A stretch of DNA of 64,000 nt, from the NCBI GenBank assembly GCA_946803715.1, contig CAMPET010000092.1, positions 55,723-119,722 of the forward strand. The letters are read 5' to 3'. This document shows positions 11,654 to 24,600 of this stretch, piece after piece. Position 1 is the stretch's first letter. Every line of letters starts with the position of its first letter. The translations under genes were made by a program, and so were the position numbers. Source of the DNA: Beroe ovata. Taxonomy: Eukaryota; Ctenophora; Nuda; Beroida; Beroidae. Below the pieces are notes generated by a model that saw only the letters and a list, made by a program, of their open reading frames with translations, had not been told where the DNA came from and did no database searches.

Positions 11654-14600
11654 TCACTCAGGTCCCTTTGGAGGCGGAATTAAGTGACTAAATCTGGCTC
11701 TAGGGTCTAAAGGACGATTGAAGATGCTGGGGAAGGACGGGTTGGTATGAGGGTTTGGTCCGACTCCACTTCCCGGATATTTGAGATGATTGGGGAGTGG
11801 TCCCCTACTGTACAACTCTGACAAGTTACTCGGCAGTGAAACAGACGCTTGGTGAGGCGGGATGCTCTGCTTATTGTCGGAAGCCGCTAACATTTTCCTC
11901 CTCTCAGCCTCCAAATGGAGGAGCATGTCTCTGGAGATTGCCTGCTGCATCTCGTGTTCCCTCTGCTGCGCTTGTTGACGGAGCGAGCTCTCATACATGG
12001 ACCGTGAGAAGAGCTCTGTCGAGCGTAGGCTGGCCAGGTGTTGCTGTAATCGCTCCTGGTCAAGTCTCGCCAGGTCAGAGGCAGGTAGACCGTGACGGAG
12101 GGATTCTAGGCCGGGGTGGCCGTATAGGTTGGCGGGACCCAGACCAGGATATTGGGGTCGGATGGAGGGCGCCGGGAATCTGCTGCCTGAAATAGACACG
12201 ACTTTGAAGAGAAGTATGGTACGATTGAAAACTATGTATGAGATGACAAAATGTACAAATTACCATTACAGATGCTAATAGGACTTACCCAAGCCGTGAA
12301 TGGAAGAGAGACCGCGAATACCCAAGTGATGATGCGAGGGATGAACTGAAATTCAAATCGTTAGAAACCGTCAGCAGTTTCCCCAATGAAATAACAGTCA
12401 AATTCCCAACCACCATCACTGCAGCAGTAGGTACTCATTACGCAAGCGGGCACTTACGAGCTGGGTTGTAGGAAGGGTTAGTGCGAGTGAAAGGAGAGGA
12501 TGGAGTCGGTGGCAGCGAGTGTATACCCGGATACGGCGTGAATTCTCGCGGTTGGTGGTGTCCGCCTGAGGCCACAACCGCGTCCCGCTTAGCCGTCGTC
12601 GCCAGGAAGGCCGCCGTGGCGGCCTCAGTGTGACTCACGTTGCTAGAAGTGCTAAGAGCTTCCTGTGCCTGTTACAAAGATATTGCTAGGGAAATGCTGG
12701 TAAAACAGAATTATAAATCAGTGTTTCGTGAGATGTGAAGTTTATTTAACCGTTGAATTTTTTAATTTCTTTTGAAGCGGCTGTAAGTGATCAGTAGACG
12801 CTTAGCGCGCGCGTCTGCGCGCCATCCTTAATGTTTAACGCAGTACTGTCTCCACATCGAAATAAGCAACATTTTACTAGCAATAGAGAAAAGTCACAGT
12901 TTGTACTTAATCACGCATAACCAATCGCAAAGCAGAACATGTTTGAATCCTGTCCAAACGAAAATATAGCAAAATTGATATCAAGGACATAAATTGTCAT
13001 ATCTTAGCTATTGTGTTGTCTGCTTGAGATAAGTTAGACTTGGTACAAGCTCCAATAACAGAAATATCCATGTTACGAGGTCATACCTAGATAATGGCAT
13101 AACATGTGCAAACACACACACACACACGAAGTATACCTCTTGTTGTTTCCTGTAGATCATTCTAGCAATGTAAACGTGTATGCTATTCCACTTCTTCTCA
13201 TTTAGGCGCTGAAAGAAGTTGCACATCAAAGAAAAAAGTTTGGTAAAAGCAATTGGCGAATTTTTCTTTGATTCAAGTCGACATCAATATGTCCGTTAGT
13301 TCAGTTTACAGTTTTTCACGTGGTTTCTTTGCCACGCGAATCGTTTTATAAGGAAATGTTGCTACGTGTTTAGGAAATGTTGCTTATAAGAAAATGTTGC
13401 TACGTGTTTTGGGAGTCAATGAAGACTTATATCAAATCATAGGTGGCATATAGCAGGGAAATGGAACAATTGATAGCAGGAAATAGAAGACATCCATACT
13501 GCAGGAAGTGCTTAAATATCACATTGATGTGACACATAATTAATGTCAGCTATGCGTGTGTGCCATATAGTGAAATTGTTGCTATTTGAATCAGCGGTCG
13601 CAACCTTCATGTTTCACAAATACAAACACACACTAGCAAATAAGTATACATACATACAATATACATACTAACATACATAAAACAATATACAGACAGACAG
13701 ACATACAAACATGCGAGGAGAAAATACACACACCGTCTTCAAGAAACAAACAGAGCCATTATAGAATTACTCTTTGGGGGTGGCATTATACTGAGGGAAG
13801 TTGTAAATATCATAAGCTTGTCTCACAATTTCAACCTTTTATCGAACTTGATTAAGACATAATATCTTGTATCATATCTATTACATGTGTCTGCAGTCAA
13901 ATGGATTCATAGAGTAGTAATTTATCTTATTATCTATCATCGATCTAAAGATAATGGGTTGCTATTTTTAGCAACAAAGGAAGCAACCATTGTGCAGTTG
14001 AGTCAGTGATGCATTATCAATAAACACCAAAGAATGAAACATGTATCAAAGTCTATAAGAAGGAGCTATGTGGCCAGTATCATAATCTGTATTTGTATGT
14101 GGCTGATGAGTGGTGTGGAATTGTTTTGTACAACAAGGAATTAGAAATGAACAACAACGACTTAAGATGAAACAGCGAATCAGCATTGTAAAGTTGTAAC
14201 TTGGTCTTAAATCAGCCTAACATGAAAATAATGCTATAAAATGCTTCATAACACACAGCATTAATATTGAATACAGGTATACAATATGCATTGTGTAAAG
14301 TACACAGCTTACACATGAACATGAATTCGTCCTGTATACACTGTACACGTGTGTACAAGTACACTACGTGTACGTGTGCTGTTCATACAAAAATTGCATA
14401 TCTACGGTATACAATTAATGTATATCATAGATATACATTATACCCGTGTATAATTATTGCTATCAGGGGTATACACTGTACAGCATGAACAGGCTTGTAG
14501 CGGGATGGGAGCTGTTTGACACACATAGAGCGATGCTGCGGCGCTACTCACTTTGAAGGCAGACGAAGAAACGCCTCCGATTTTAGGGACTGGTACGGGT

Positions 14601-17600
14601 GGTTTATACATGGCGTTCAGCTGCTGTAGGGTGGTAAGAGAGGGTGGAGAGGGGGGTAGGCGTGAAGAGTGGGGTATATTGTTAATGTAAGAGGAAGAGG
14701 CAGTAAGAAGGGGTAAAGTGGGTCATTGCACATGGGAAAGGTGCAAGTGGACACTGGGCAAGGGGGCAGGACTGTAGATCAGGGGACTGTAAGGTGGATA
14801 TATGAGGGAGGGTAAAGAGAGGGGGATATTAAGGTGAGTATAGGGGTGAGTAGAGGGGGAGGTAGAGGGGGGAGGTGAGTAGAGGGGGATCGCGTATGAG
14901 AAAGGGTGCTGTAGTTGAGGGGTATCTATGAGGGAGGATAGAGATTCCTATCTTTCTTCTATCATCCCGATTCCTGTACAAGACTATAACATGAGGCGCT
15001 GCACAGTGTATTAACTAAAGTAGTAAGACATGTGTTACAATGCCTCATTCTTCTCACATAATACGTGCTACTCAACATAGTAAATGGTGTGGCAGTACAA
15101 TGAATAATGAATGAGTAGAATGTTCATTCTGTACCGAACTTTCAAATCATTTTCTTCTTAGACTGTGCTCTAAAAGTCCCAATTCGAATCAAATAATATC
15201 AAAGAAATTCCGATATCTCTCTATGTTTAACAATGCTAGTGTAAATAGAGTATCTCGACTTGGTGTATGCACATCGATTGGTATTTGCCGGCGAACAGTT
15301 GACAGGTCTCACGGTGTTGATTCACACGGTGTACCAAGATGTCACTGTCGTATGTTTGGAATGTCATTACGGTGTATAATACCACTACACGTTTTTGTGC
15401 GTTAGCAGAGTGAAAATATATAACAGTAATTGTATTCAAAATCATGTGCTTCAGTTACCGAAAGAGGGGTTATTAAACTGAAATCTATAAATACGATGGG
15501 ATTCAAGACAAAATTCATCGGTACTTATGTTTTATCATGTAGGAAGTAGAATAGTGAGAGACGTGATAATAGAGTTAAATCGCAGCTACTTCATAAACTT
15601 GACACTTTCACCATGTACTGTGATATTATTACTATATTCGTAAATTAAAATAGCAATATTATGCTAAGTGGGGACTGGGGGGGTGGTGAATAATGTTTCA
15701 GTACTATATATAGTACTGAAATATTATGTAGGGCGTGTTGTAGAAGAGAAATTATTGTGTATAATAGTTACTGTTGTTTTTGTATTTGTTGTAGTGTTGC
15801 TGTTGCTGTATTTTTTATTGTCGTCATAGTGTCGTTGTTGCTTAAGTGATGCCAGTGTTGATATAGTCTGAATATAACCGCCCTTATCAGGAGGGGGGTG
15901 AATGGATACTTGTTAATGATATGCGGCATGCGCATACTTACACGTTTGATGGCAGTACCCCCAGTAGCAGACGCACCCTGTATCGAACCAATTGTCGATG
16001 CTTCCGTCCGGTTCTGAGAGAGAGAGAACACGTTACATTATAGCAACAATATGTTACTTATGTTTAAATGTATAAACGTTATTGACACAGTATTTAATAT
16101 TGACACAGTATTTGATGACAACTATCATTGCAATTGTTAGAACAATTATATTTTTTAGTGGTCATGAAACACGCCACATCACGTGTTTCATGACATCATT
16201 GATGCACCCTACAGTTATCATTCAACCCTGTTTCCACCCGGTATAGTAGAAATTATTAGTTTTCATCACGAGAAAATGAGAGTGTTCTATGCAATACAGT
16301 TCGGCAGGTAAGTTTTAAATCTCATCAAATCAACAAGTTTGACTGCAGCACAAATAACTTTAGACTTCATTTATGCATACTAAAACTTAATTCATGCCAC
16401 TGTTCAATGTTGCTATGTTTTCAGCGAATCTGTATAATGGTCAACTCACATTATATAATACAACACGGAAGTTTTTGGAATGACTGGGTACTAGTAAACC
16501 CAATAGAAATATTTCTAAAACGGGACTTTTCTTCTGGCTTCGTCAACCCAATCTGGGTCTCGAATAAAACAGTTCCATAAGACTAGATTATTATTGAATT
16601 TGAAATATTTGTCCAATGACAGCAAATGAATGTGTTGAATGACAGGATAGAAATATGTGTCGCTTGACAGAGGATTGACATATTTGCATCAAAGCTGCTA
16701 ATTTGGTCACACATACACACACACAAGATTTAACCTTGGGTCGTGATAACACTTTAACAGAAGATTTAAACATTAGATCTATTTGATAATTCAATACCAC
16801 TTGCATTCCAATGGTGGGTGTCAAGATCAATTCGAAATGAAATCGAGACTTATTTTCGAGATATTGATCAACAACAACATGGTATCATAGCTAGCAGTTA
16901 GCACTACCTATTGAGTATTAACTGTGCTGCTATTGATTGTGCTCTAGGCTCTATAATAATCTACACCTACCAGACTCCATACAAATGAGTTGAATAGTAC
17001 TTTGAGACTTTGAGACTTTGAAGACATAATTCATGTTTGTGTTTCAGGATCAATGAATTCCAGTAAACAATGACTTACTAAACACGCGGAATTTCGTCAT
17101 GTCTCTCTATCAGAGTTGAGACTAATATAAAGGCATCAGGGAACTTCTATCTTCTTGAAGAGTAAATTTAATGATGGAGAAGGGTAACACAGTAAACCGC
17201 ATAACCGATGCAATCATAATCATTTTAACGAAGAAAACTTTCCCGCGGCATAACCGATTACATGCATCATTCACAGGGCGAATAAAGGAGAAGAGAGAGA
17301 GGGTTTCATAATGCAAGCAAATCTCCGCGACCATTAAAAGAGATCTCGAGACAGGGTAACTGCTGGTTAAATAAAACCCCGGTTAGACCGTGACGTCAAT
17401 CCGTGATCATTACGAGGGGGTGGGAGCGGGAGTGCTGCTGTAGTAGTAGTGAGGAGATGAAACGTGGAACTGGGTGAAGAGGGAGAAGAGAGGGAGCAGT
17501 GGTCATACGAGCACAATTTCGGGAATAGTCGTACTTTATCAAGGAACAGTGGGGAGGGATGATCAACATACATAACAAAAACCCAACTTTGAGATGATGT

Positions 17601-20600
17601 TGGGGGAAAGGGGTTGTGGGGGGTTCAACCCCCCNGTGATCATTACGAGGGGGTGGGAGCGGGAGTGCAGCTGTAGTAGTAGTGAGGGAATGAAACGTGG
17701 AACTGGGGTGAAGAGGGGGAAGAGAGAGAACAGTGGTCATACAAGCACTATTTCGGGGATGGTCGTACTTTATCAATGAATAGTGGGGAGGAATGATCAA
17801 CATACATAACAAAAACCCAACTTTGAGATAATGTTGGGGGAAGGGGTTGTGGGGGTTCAACCTCCCCACCCCCTCATCAAACGTCCTTATACCCCCTCAT
17901 CATCCCACACCAAGATTTTAACCCCACTCTTACCGGTATGAGAGAGTGCGCAGCTGGAGACGGTGTGAGTTGTTTGGGGTGCCGTGGTGGCGTAGAGTGT
18001 GCACTAGGGTGTGCCCCGCCCCCTGGGTGTGGTGCGCCTGGGTGTGGTGCGCCTGGGTGTGCCCCGCCCCCTGGGTGTGGTGCGCCTGGGTGTGGAGTAG
18101 GGAGACCCCCATGGTGGGCGGCTATGCGCGAGTGGGCTCCTGGATGAGGGTAGAGATGCCGGGTTTGTCCACTTCTGTGCATGCTCTGCAAATACTTCTC
18201 ATACTCGAGAGTCGCCATTGCCCTGTACCGTGACGCATCGGCTGGCGTGGGGAACCTTCCATCTGAAATGGGTACACACCGTTACTCGAGTACAATATTA
18301 TAATACAGAACATTATTACTATTACATGTTACTCAGTGATGCAGTTCGGGACATAATATGCACCACAGAGTTCGGACAAAAACAAAACATGGCCCATGGG
18401 TGTCATATAGGAGTCCCCAGCAATTAGCATTCAAGTTCGCACTTGTCGACAGTTGTTCAATGTTCATCTCACACTCAACCATTACGTTGATTCACTATTA
18501 CATTCCTGATCATGACGCGAGGTGGCTTGTCAAGCACAACGACGTGACAAGCGATGTCAATGATGTGACATTGTCTCTCTCCTTTTCAACACTACTGAGT
18601 GTTTGTCAATTCACACGCATGCAGTTACTCTTCCATTACCTACTTACAGCGTAATTACAGCCACAAGATAGCAGCTGTTATATACTCAGACAACGTGATA
18701 TCACTGCGTGACGTCAGCAATTATGAGTAATCGTGCTATTGAAATCACATGCTTATCAATACCGATCGGAATGCATTATCCACGTATCCACAGTCATAAT
18801 TCATCACAAGCAATATACAGTATTATGAGCTATGTACATTGTACAATTGGACTTATCATGATGAAATATCGGAAATAGTGGTGTTTGATGTATAAAGACA
18901 CATCTAATCGATGAAAGGTTCTTCCTCTATGTCCATGAGGAAGAACCAAGAGTCTTGGAAAAGTGCCCAAAACATCTCGCAGCTTTTACACAAGTATACA
19001 TTTGAATTGTACCCACTGCAGTAGGGATAGATTTGACTTACTTGCCATGAGATATCTCGGATCAAATTTCGCGGCATTTAGTTTCATCTCCAGTTCGGCA
19101 GCATTCAGTTGAACTCCACCCTCTGAAGTAGTGATGTCATAATGTGTGGCCCCCTCTAGAACAACATTAGAGCAACACGATTACTATTATAGAGATGACA
19201 ACAACACAACATCATGATGACAAATAATTTCATTAATACTGACATGAAACACTCTGATTCTACCCTTTCCGATCTCACCAGTTACAATTTCCATTGACAC
19301 AAACCCGAACAATACTTTGAAAGTCCCACAGCGAGTCTACAATTGTGACAGCGTCCAGTAGAGGTGTCATGTAAGGTGACAGCACTTTCCGGATTAAGAT
19401 AAGGAGTGCTGACAGTCGTGACGTGATATCATTCTTCCTGCCATGCTCACACTAAACTCAAAGTCTAGTGTGCCACAGTGGATGTAAATAGAGAGGGGGA
19501 AGTGAAGACCGGTAAGTGTACACGGAATTATAGAGATATGTACATGTGAGTGTGCCAAGAAAGAGAGGAGAGTAGGAGAGGAAGCCAGAATGGGTCGTTT
19601 CACTCAGTCACCAGTGAGGTTGTTATGTCACTAAGCCACGATCAGAATTAATGTTCAGTTGTACGATGAACGAATTTGGATACAGATCATTGCGAAACAG
19701 CTCATATGCATCTACGGCATGATGATCAAAGATACCTCAAAATAGAGATGATTACTAATCATAACTTGTTTTATATGGGTTATTTCGAACTATGGTTGAG
19801 TTGTCGTCATTCCAAGACAAGAGTGCTCGTGAAATGAAAACATTTCTGAATTATTAGACAACGCAGAGACAAAGTGAAACAACCGTTGACGCCGGATGGG
19901 TGTCCTATAGGACGCTGGCACATAATAGCTGGCACTTACACCGATTTCAAGTCTGATGGACAGCAGATTGATTCTCGAGAGGGCTAAGACCGACATATTT
20001 ACATATTACGTCATTATATTTTTACAAGACCACCTCTATAACTCAATTGTTTGTGCGTATATTCACCACTGCAGTAAGCAAGTAGCAAGCATGACAGATT
20101 ACTCTGAATCTCTCTTTCTCTCTCTCCCTTGAGCGCATATCATAATATGCATGTGCTCTTGTTTGCTAATTACCTTATTACTGGCAAGATAATGGGATAA
20201 TTGCTCTCCTATTCCAGCCGTTTTATGAGTGTGTGTGCCTGTATGTTAGACTCACAGAACGGCGGAAAATGGTAGCTATTCCACATTTTGTAATTATTTG
20301 GCAGTGTTTGCCATTCTTCCTATCGGAATACTGAAACTCGAGCTGCTGGAAATGTACAGAGTGCGGTAGTGGTACTTCACAGTGAACAGTTATTTTCACA
20401 TTTCACTGGCATGATATGAAAAGTTAGGGAAACAGTCATCTGATGTGCAATGCAGAAAGCTATCTATACAGCCCATAGTTCATGTGTCAATGGGTTATGG
20501 GAATAACAATAATATGTTTCACATTGTTGTGATGTAACTAACCATTGAGGACACAATGCAGGGTTGCAGCGTAGGGAGTATAATCGCTGCAACAAACATG

Positions 20601-21601
20601 TCGTGAAAGCACTATCAGAGCTCGTTATTGCTCTTACACGTGTAAGTTTGATCTTACACGTGTACGTTTGTGCTCAAATGGGGATTATGTGTATACACAT
20701 AATTCCCATTTGAGCACAGACTGAGATAAAACTGAGTTGATATATTTTCCTCCAGCAATTTCTGTTCTATCCCACGAACATGGAAGTTACAAGCCACTGC
20801 TCAAGTTATCAGTTCAACGAGCAATTAGTGGTAAAATGCCAGGAAATTCCTCTCATCGAGGTTCTTGTTAATACGTGAGTAATTAACTAACAACTGGTAC
20901 CGACTACCGCCTAATAGATGTACCTACCACCTACCTTCTCATCCAACATATATACCCACACACACCCACACACATACACACACACACACACAAAAAAACA
21001 GCAAAAACACACTTGAGAAACACACGCAAACACGGTACACACCCAAACTCGAACACAGTACACACAAACGCATGAATGAGCGAACATACACACATACCTA
21101 TATCAACGCACAAACGCACACATCCATTTCTCACGATGAATCACCAAATGATATATAAATTTACAGTATTTGAGCGATGACAGCACTGGTTACATATGTT
21201 ATGGGAGAACAATTTCTCCATCTGCGGAGAAGCAGCAAAATATGAAAAAAGCAGCAAATGCAAATGTAGATATCTATTCTAATTTTCCTGGAACAAAGTA
21301 ATTGAATACACATCATTTACCACTACATAGTGTACACAGTACATTCTCAAATACATGTCACTTAAACATTCCGAAAACATGATAAAAACGATGATGTAAT
21401 CGACAATCGTTTACGCCCAATACAATTTTATCAGCTTCTCCCCTTTATGAAGGGGTTTGAAGAAAGGAGGCTAATTATTCACACATTCACTGATTCAAGA
21501 AATAATAATTGTACCAAAGTCTGTAGAGAAGCTTGTTGCTCAAACTCTCAAACATGGTACCCCCGCTGCCAAAGAGCTGTGCCACAGAGGTATCCAATTT
21601 G

Positions 21602-21648
<47 letters not shown>

Positions 21649-24600
21649 ATGCATCGCCCTGTCTAACCAGATCATTAGGAGCTGTAACCAGTCATACCCC
21701 AGCCCCCCGGGGTTTAGAGAAGGAAAGGGAACAATGAGGAAGTGTACTTATCCCTGATACTCCAACTTGGTACTTTTCATGTATCTATGTGCATCTTGTA
21801 AACATCTGCCACGAGTTTGAGGTTTGATTAACAATCACCAGCATATAGTGCATGAAATATTATATATAGTGCATTATATATAGTGCACTATATTACATAT
21901 ACGCATCTTTGTAAAGACAACAAATCTCATGCATAAATTAAACAGTACACCACTGAATAAAACATGGTTAATTTGTGCTTTTCAAGCTAGAAATTATAGA
22001 ATGGAGTACTATTCAACATTTGCTGGCATAGATGCAATGTTTCCTATCTTCTTCCCCCATTTCTCCCATCCCAATATCTTCCACTTCAATGTCTCTCCCA
22101 CTCCAATACAATCCACTCAGTTTGTTCCACTCCAATATCTTCCACTTCAATATCTCTCCTACTCCAATAGAATCCACTCTGTTTGTTCCACTTCAAATGC
22201 CTCCCACTACATTACTCCCACTCTCCACCACTCCAGTATAATTCTGTTAAAGTGTGATGTGTTCTGACACTAAATGTGTGGCACAAAGTAGCCATATCAT
22301 ATTGTAACGTGATACATGGCTCTGTCACATACCATCTGACAGAGCGTTCACTGTAATCTATAATTCTGGAGAGAGGGAAAATTGGACCAAGCTAAACAAG
22401 ATGAATTGATTACAACATGTGTTTAGCCAAACAAGGAAAACAAGGACAACTTTAATCATGATAAATATAAGATGTATAAATAGGTATAACTTGTGTTCTA
22501 AAGAAAGCGTGATGCTCTAATTATTTTGGAAAGTAGAACAGTTTTCAATTCCACATCTTCTCTATATATAATTCTCAAGTGAGAGAGCGCACAGTATTAT
22601 CACATTGTAGCTACTAATGATCCATAGTAAATACAGTTATTGTGATTTGATTATGTGGTTCTCATGAAATACAGGTAACCACATGGTGCACATTGGGGGG
22701 AGGGTGATTCACTGGTTTTGCAGGGACATGTGTGTGTGATTCATAGGATGGTTATGAATCAAGGAACAATCATGATTCTGTTACTTTGTTAATACTGAAC
22801 AACTCAACGAAATTATCACACATATTTAGCACTTTTGGGGTCAATCTTAGTTATTGCACTGTCTACAATGTGTGTACAATTGTATTGTATTGTAATTTGT
22901 ACGATTGTATTGTATTGTAATTGTATTGTACAATTGTATTGTATTGTAATTTGTACGATTCAAGTTGTAATCTGCTATATTCATGAACTATGTCAGCGAC
23001 GAGATTTGTGTTAAAGCTTGGTTTTCAGCAACATTTCCAGACCTCCGTAGTGGGTGAGTATGGTTGCGCTGTTTGCACATTTTCTTTGACGACAGACAAT
23101 GTCATTATTATCAACAACAGCACACATTGTGTCACTCAACAACAACATGTCTCTGGACTGAGTCCAGAAGTATTGCGGCTACTGCGGCTAAATATGCACG
23201 GGAGCTCTAACAATGGCAGTTATCTCAAGATAAACACCATTAAACTTGTTACCTGGTGGAGGTCTGAAGGGGAAGGGAAGGGAGTGGTGAGGCGACGCGA
23301 CGGGATGTTGTCGGGATAGTCCCGGATAGAAGGCAGGTCCCCCAGGGGGCGTGGTCAAGCTGCTGGGCAGGGAGGCAGGTAGTGGGGTGGGTATGTTGCT
23401 GATAGGGATAGGAAGATGCTGCTGCGTTGCGGGCTGATAAACTGGACTGCCACTCCCGCATGTGGGCAGCGAGGTTGGCGGCAGGGCGTGACCAGGAGTA
23501 ATGATGGGCGTGGTGGCGTGAGCCGCACTGCTACTGCCACTACTTGTCGCACACCCTTCCGACTGAAACACAGGGGGTGTGTCAGGGTGTGGTGACAAGG
23601 ACACGAGGGTAGGGGTTATGATAATTCAGATGTTATTTCGGAATCACAAGCTGTCAGATATTGCCTATATCACTGCGTGAATCACTGGACCAGTGACAGT
23701 TGTGTGTGTGTCGAATGAACAATTCACAGGTTGTTGCTCTTCATACAATGCCAATATGTCTAATTGCATGCTACAATAGCACACACTCTCTCTCACACAC
23801 ACACATATTACTATTCAACACCTTGAGATGTATACAATTTCAGCATATGATAATGTGCATGGAGAATGGAAGCGCAACAATGGCACTCAATCTACGGACC
23901 ACAGTCTCCGTGGGGCTGCTAGTCACGGTGTGGCTGCGCTACCACATCAATAGACGGTACATGTGGGTTTCATGTAGGTTTCATGAACATTGGCACGGAT
24001 AATTATATCGATATTTGCAAGAAGTGGATATTTCTGCATCGGATATGATTGATTTGCGCTTATGTCAAAATGATCAAGTAGTGATCGTCTCTTGAGAATC
24101 AAATTTATATGTCAAAAGTTTATTCCTAGCTGTCATATAGCACGGGACCCACCTTGATAGTTATATTGGTTATTGAGGGAGGGCTGCCTGGTATGATCAC
24201 TGGTGATGGTGGCTGCTTGATCGTAGCTGTCACCGAGCCACTAACTGGAGCGTGCGGTATCTCAGGGAGTGGCGATGGTGGCGGACTCTCTTCTGTCTGC
24301 GAAGGAAGAGAGGGAGATGAATGTGATGACCAGCGTCACGAGGGGGGGGGGGCGGTTATCGAACAAATCGTGAGTAATAATGATAAAGTAATAACGGATT
24401 ACATATGTTTGACAAATGACTATAAGATTAGAATAAGGAGTTGGGAATCAGTACCATGGAACACCGCCGAAAACAAGGTAAAAACTGTCCGTTCACACGG
24501 CACAAGGACAATAAGCTACTCTCTCGTGTGTAGGGAGTTGAGGCACTTGTCGGTGCTCATCGCCACGTCTCACTAATCAGCTAATTGGGTTATAATTACC

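Noticed and set aside
15699-15724. 26-bp palindrome TTTCAGTACTATATATAGTACTGAAA
   Set aside because: Short AT-rich palindromes of this size are expected by chance in 64 kb of such DNA; no context gives it meaning.
17396-17869. 157-codon minus-strand ORF spanning the N at 17,635
   Set aside because: It is two translations of the tandem copy (LLCMLIIPPH twice) with an X in the middle; intronic and artefactual.
20911-21134. ORFs across (CA)n, giving Cys-Val-Cys-rich or Thr-His-rich proteins
   Set aside because: Translations of simple repeats; the same applies near 21.5-21.7, 27.0-27.2, 28.4-28.6, 46.4-46.8 and 58.1-58.5 kb.
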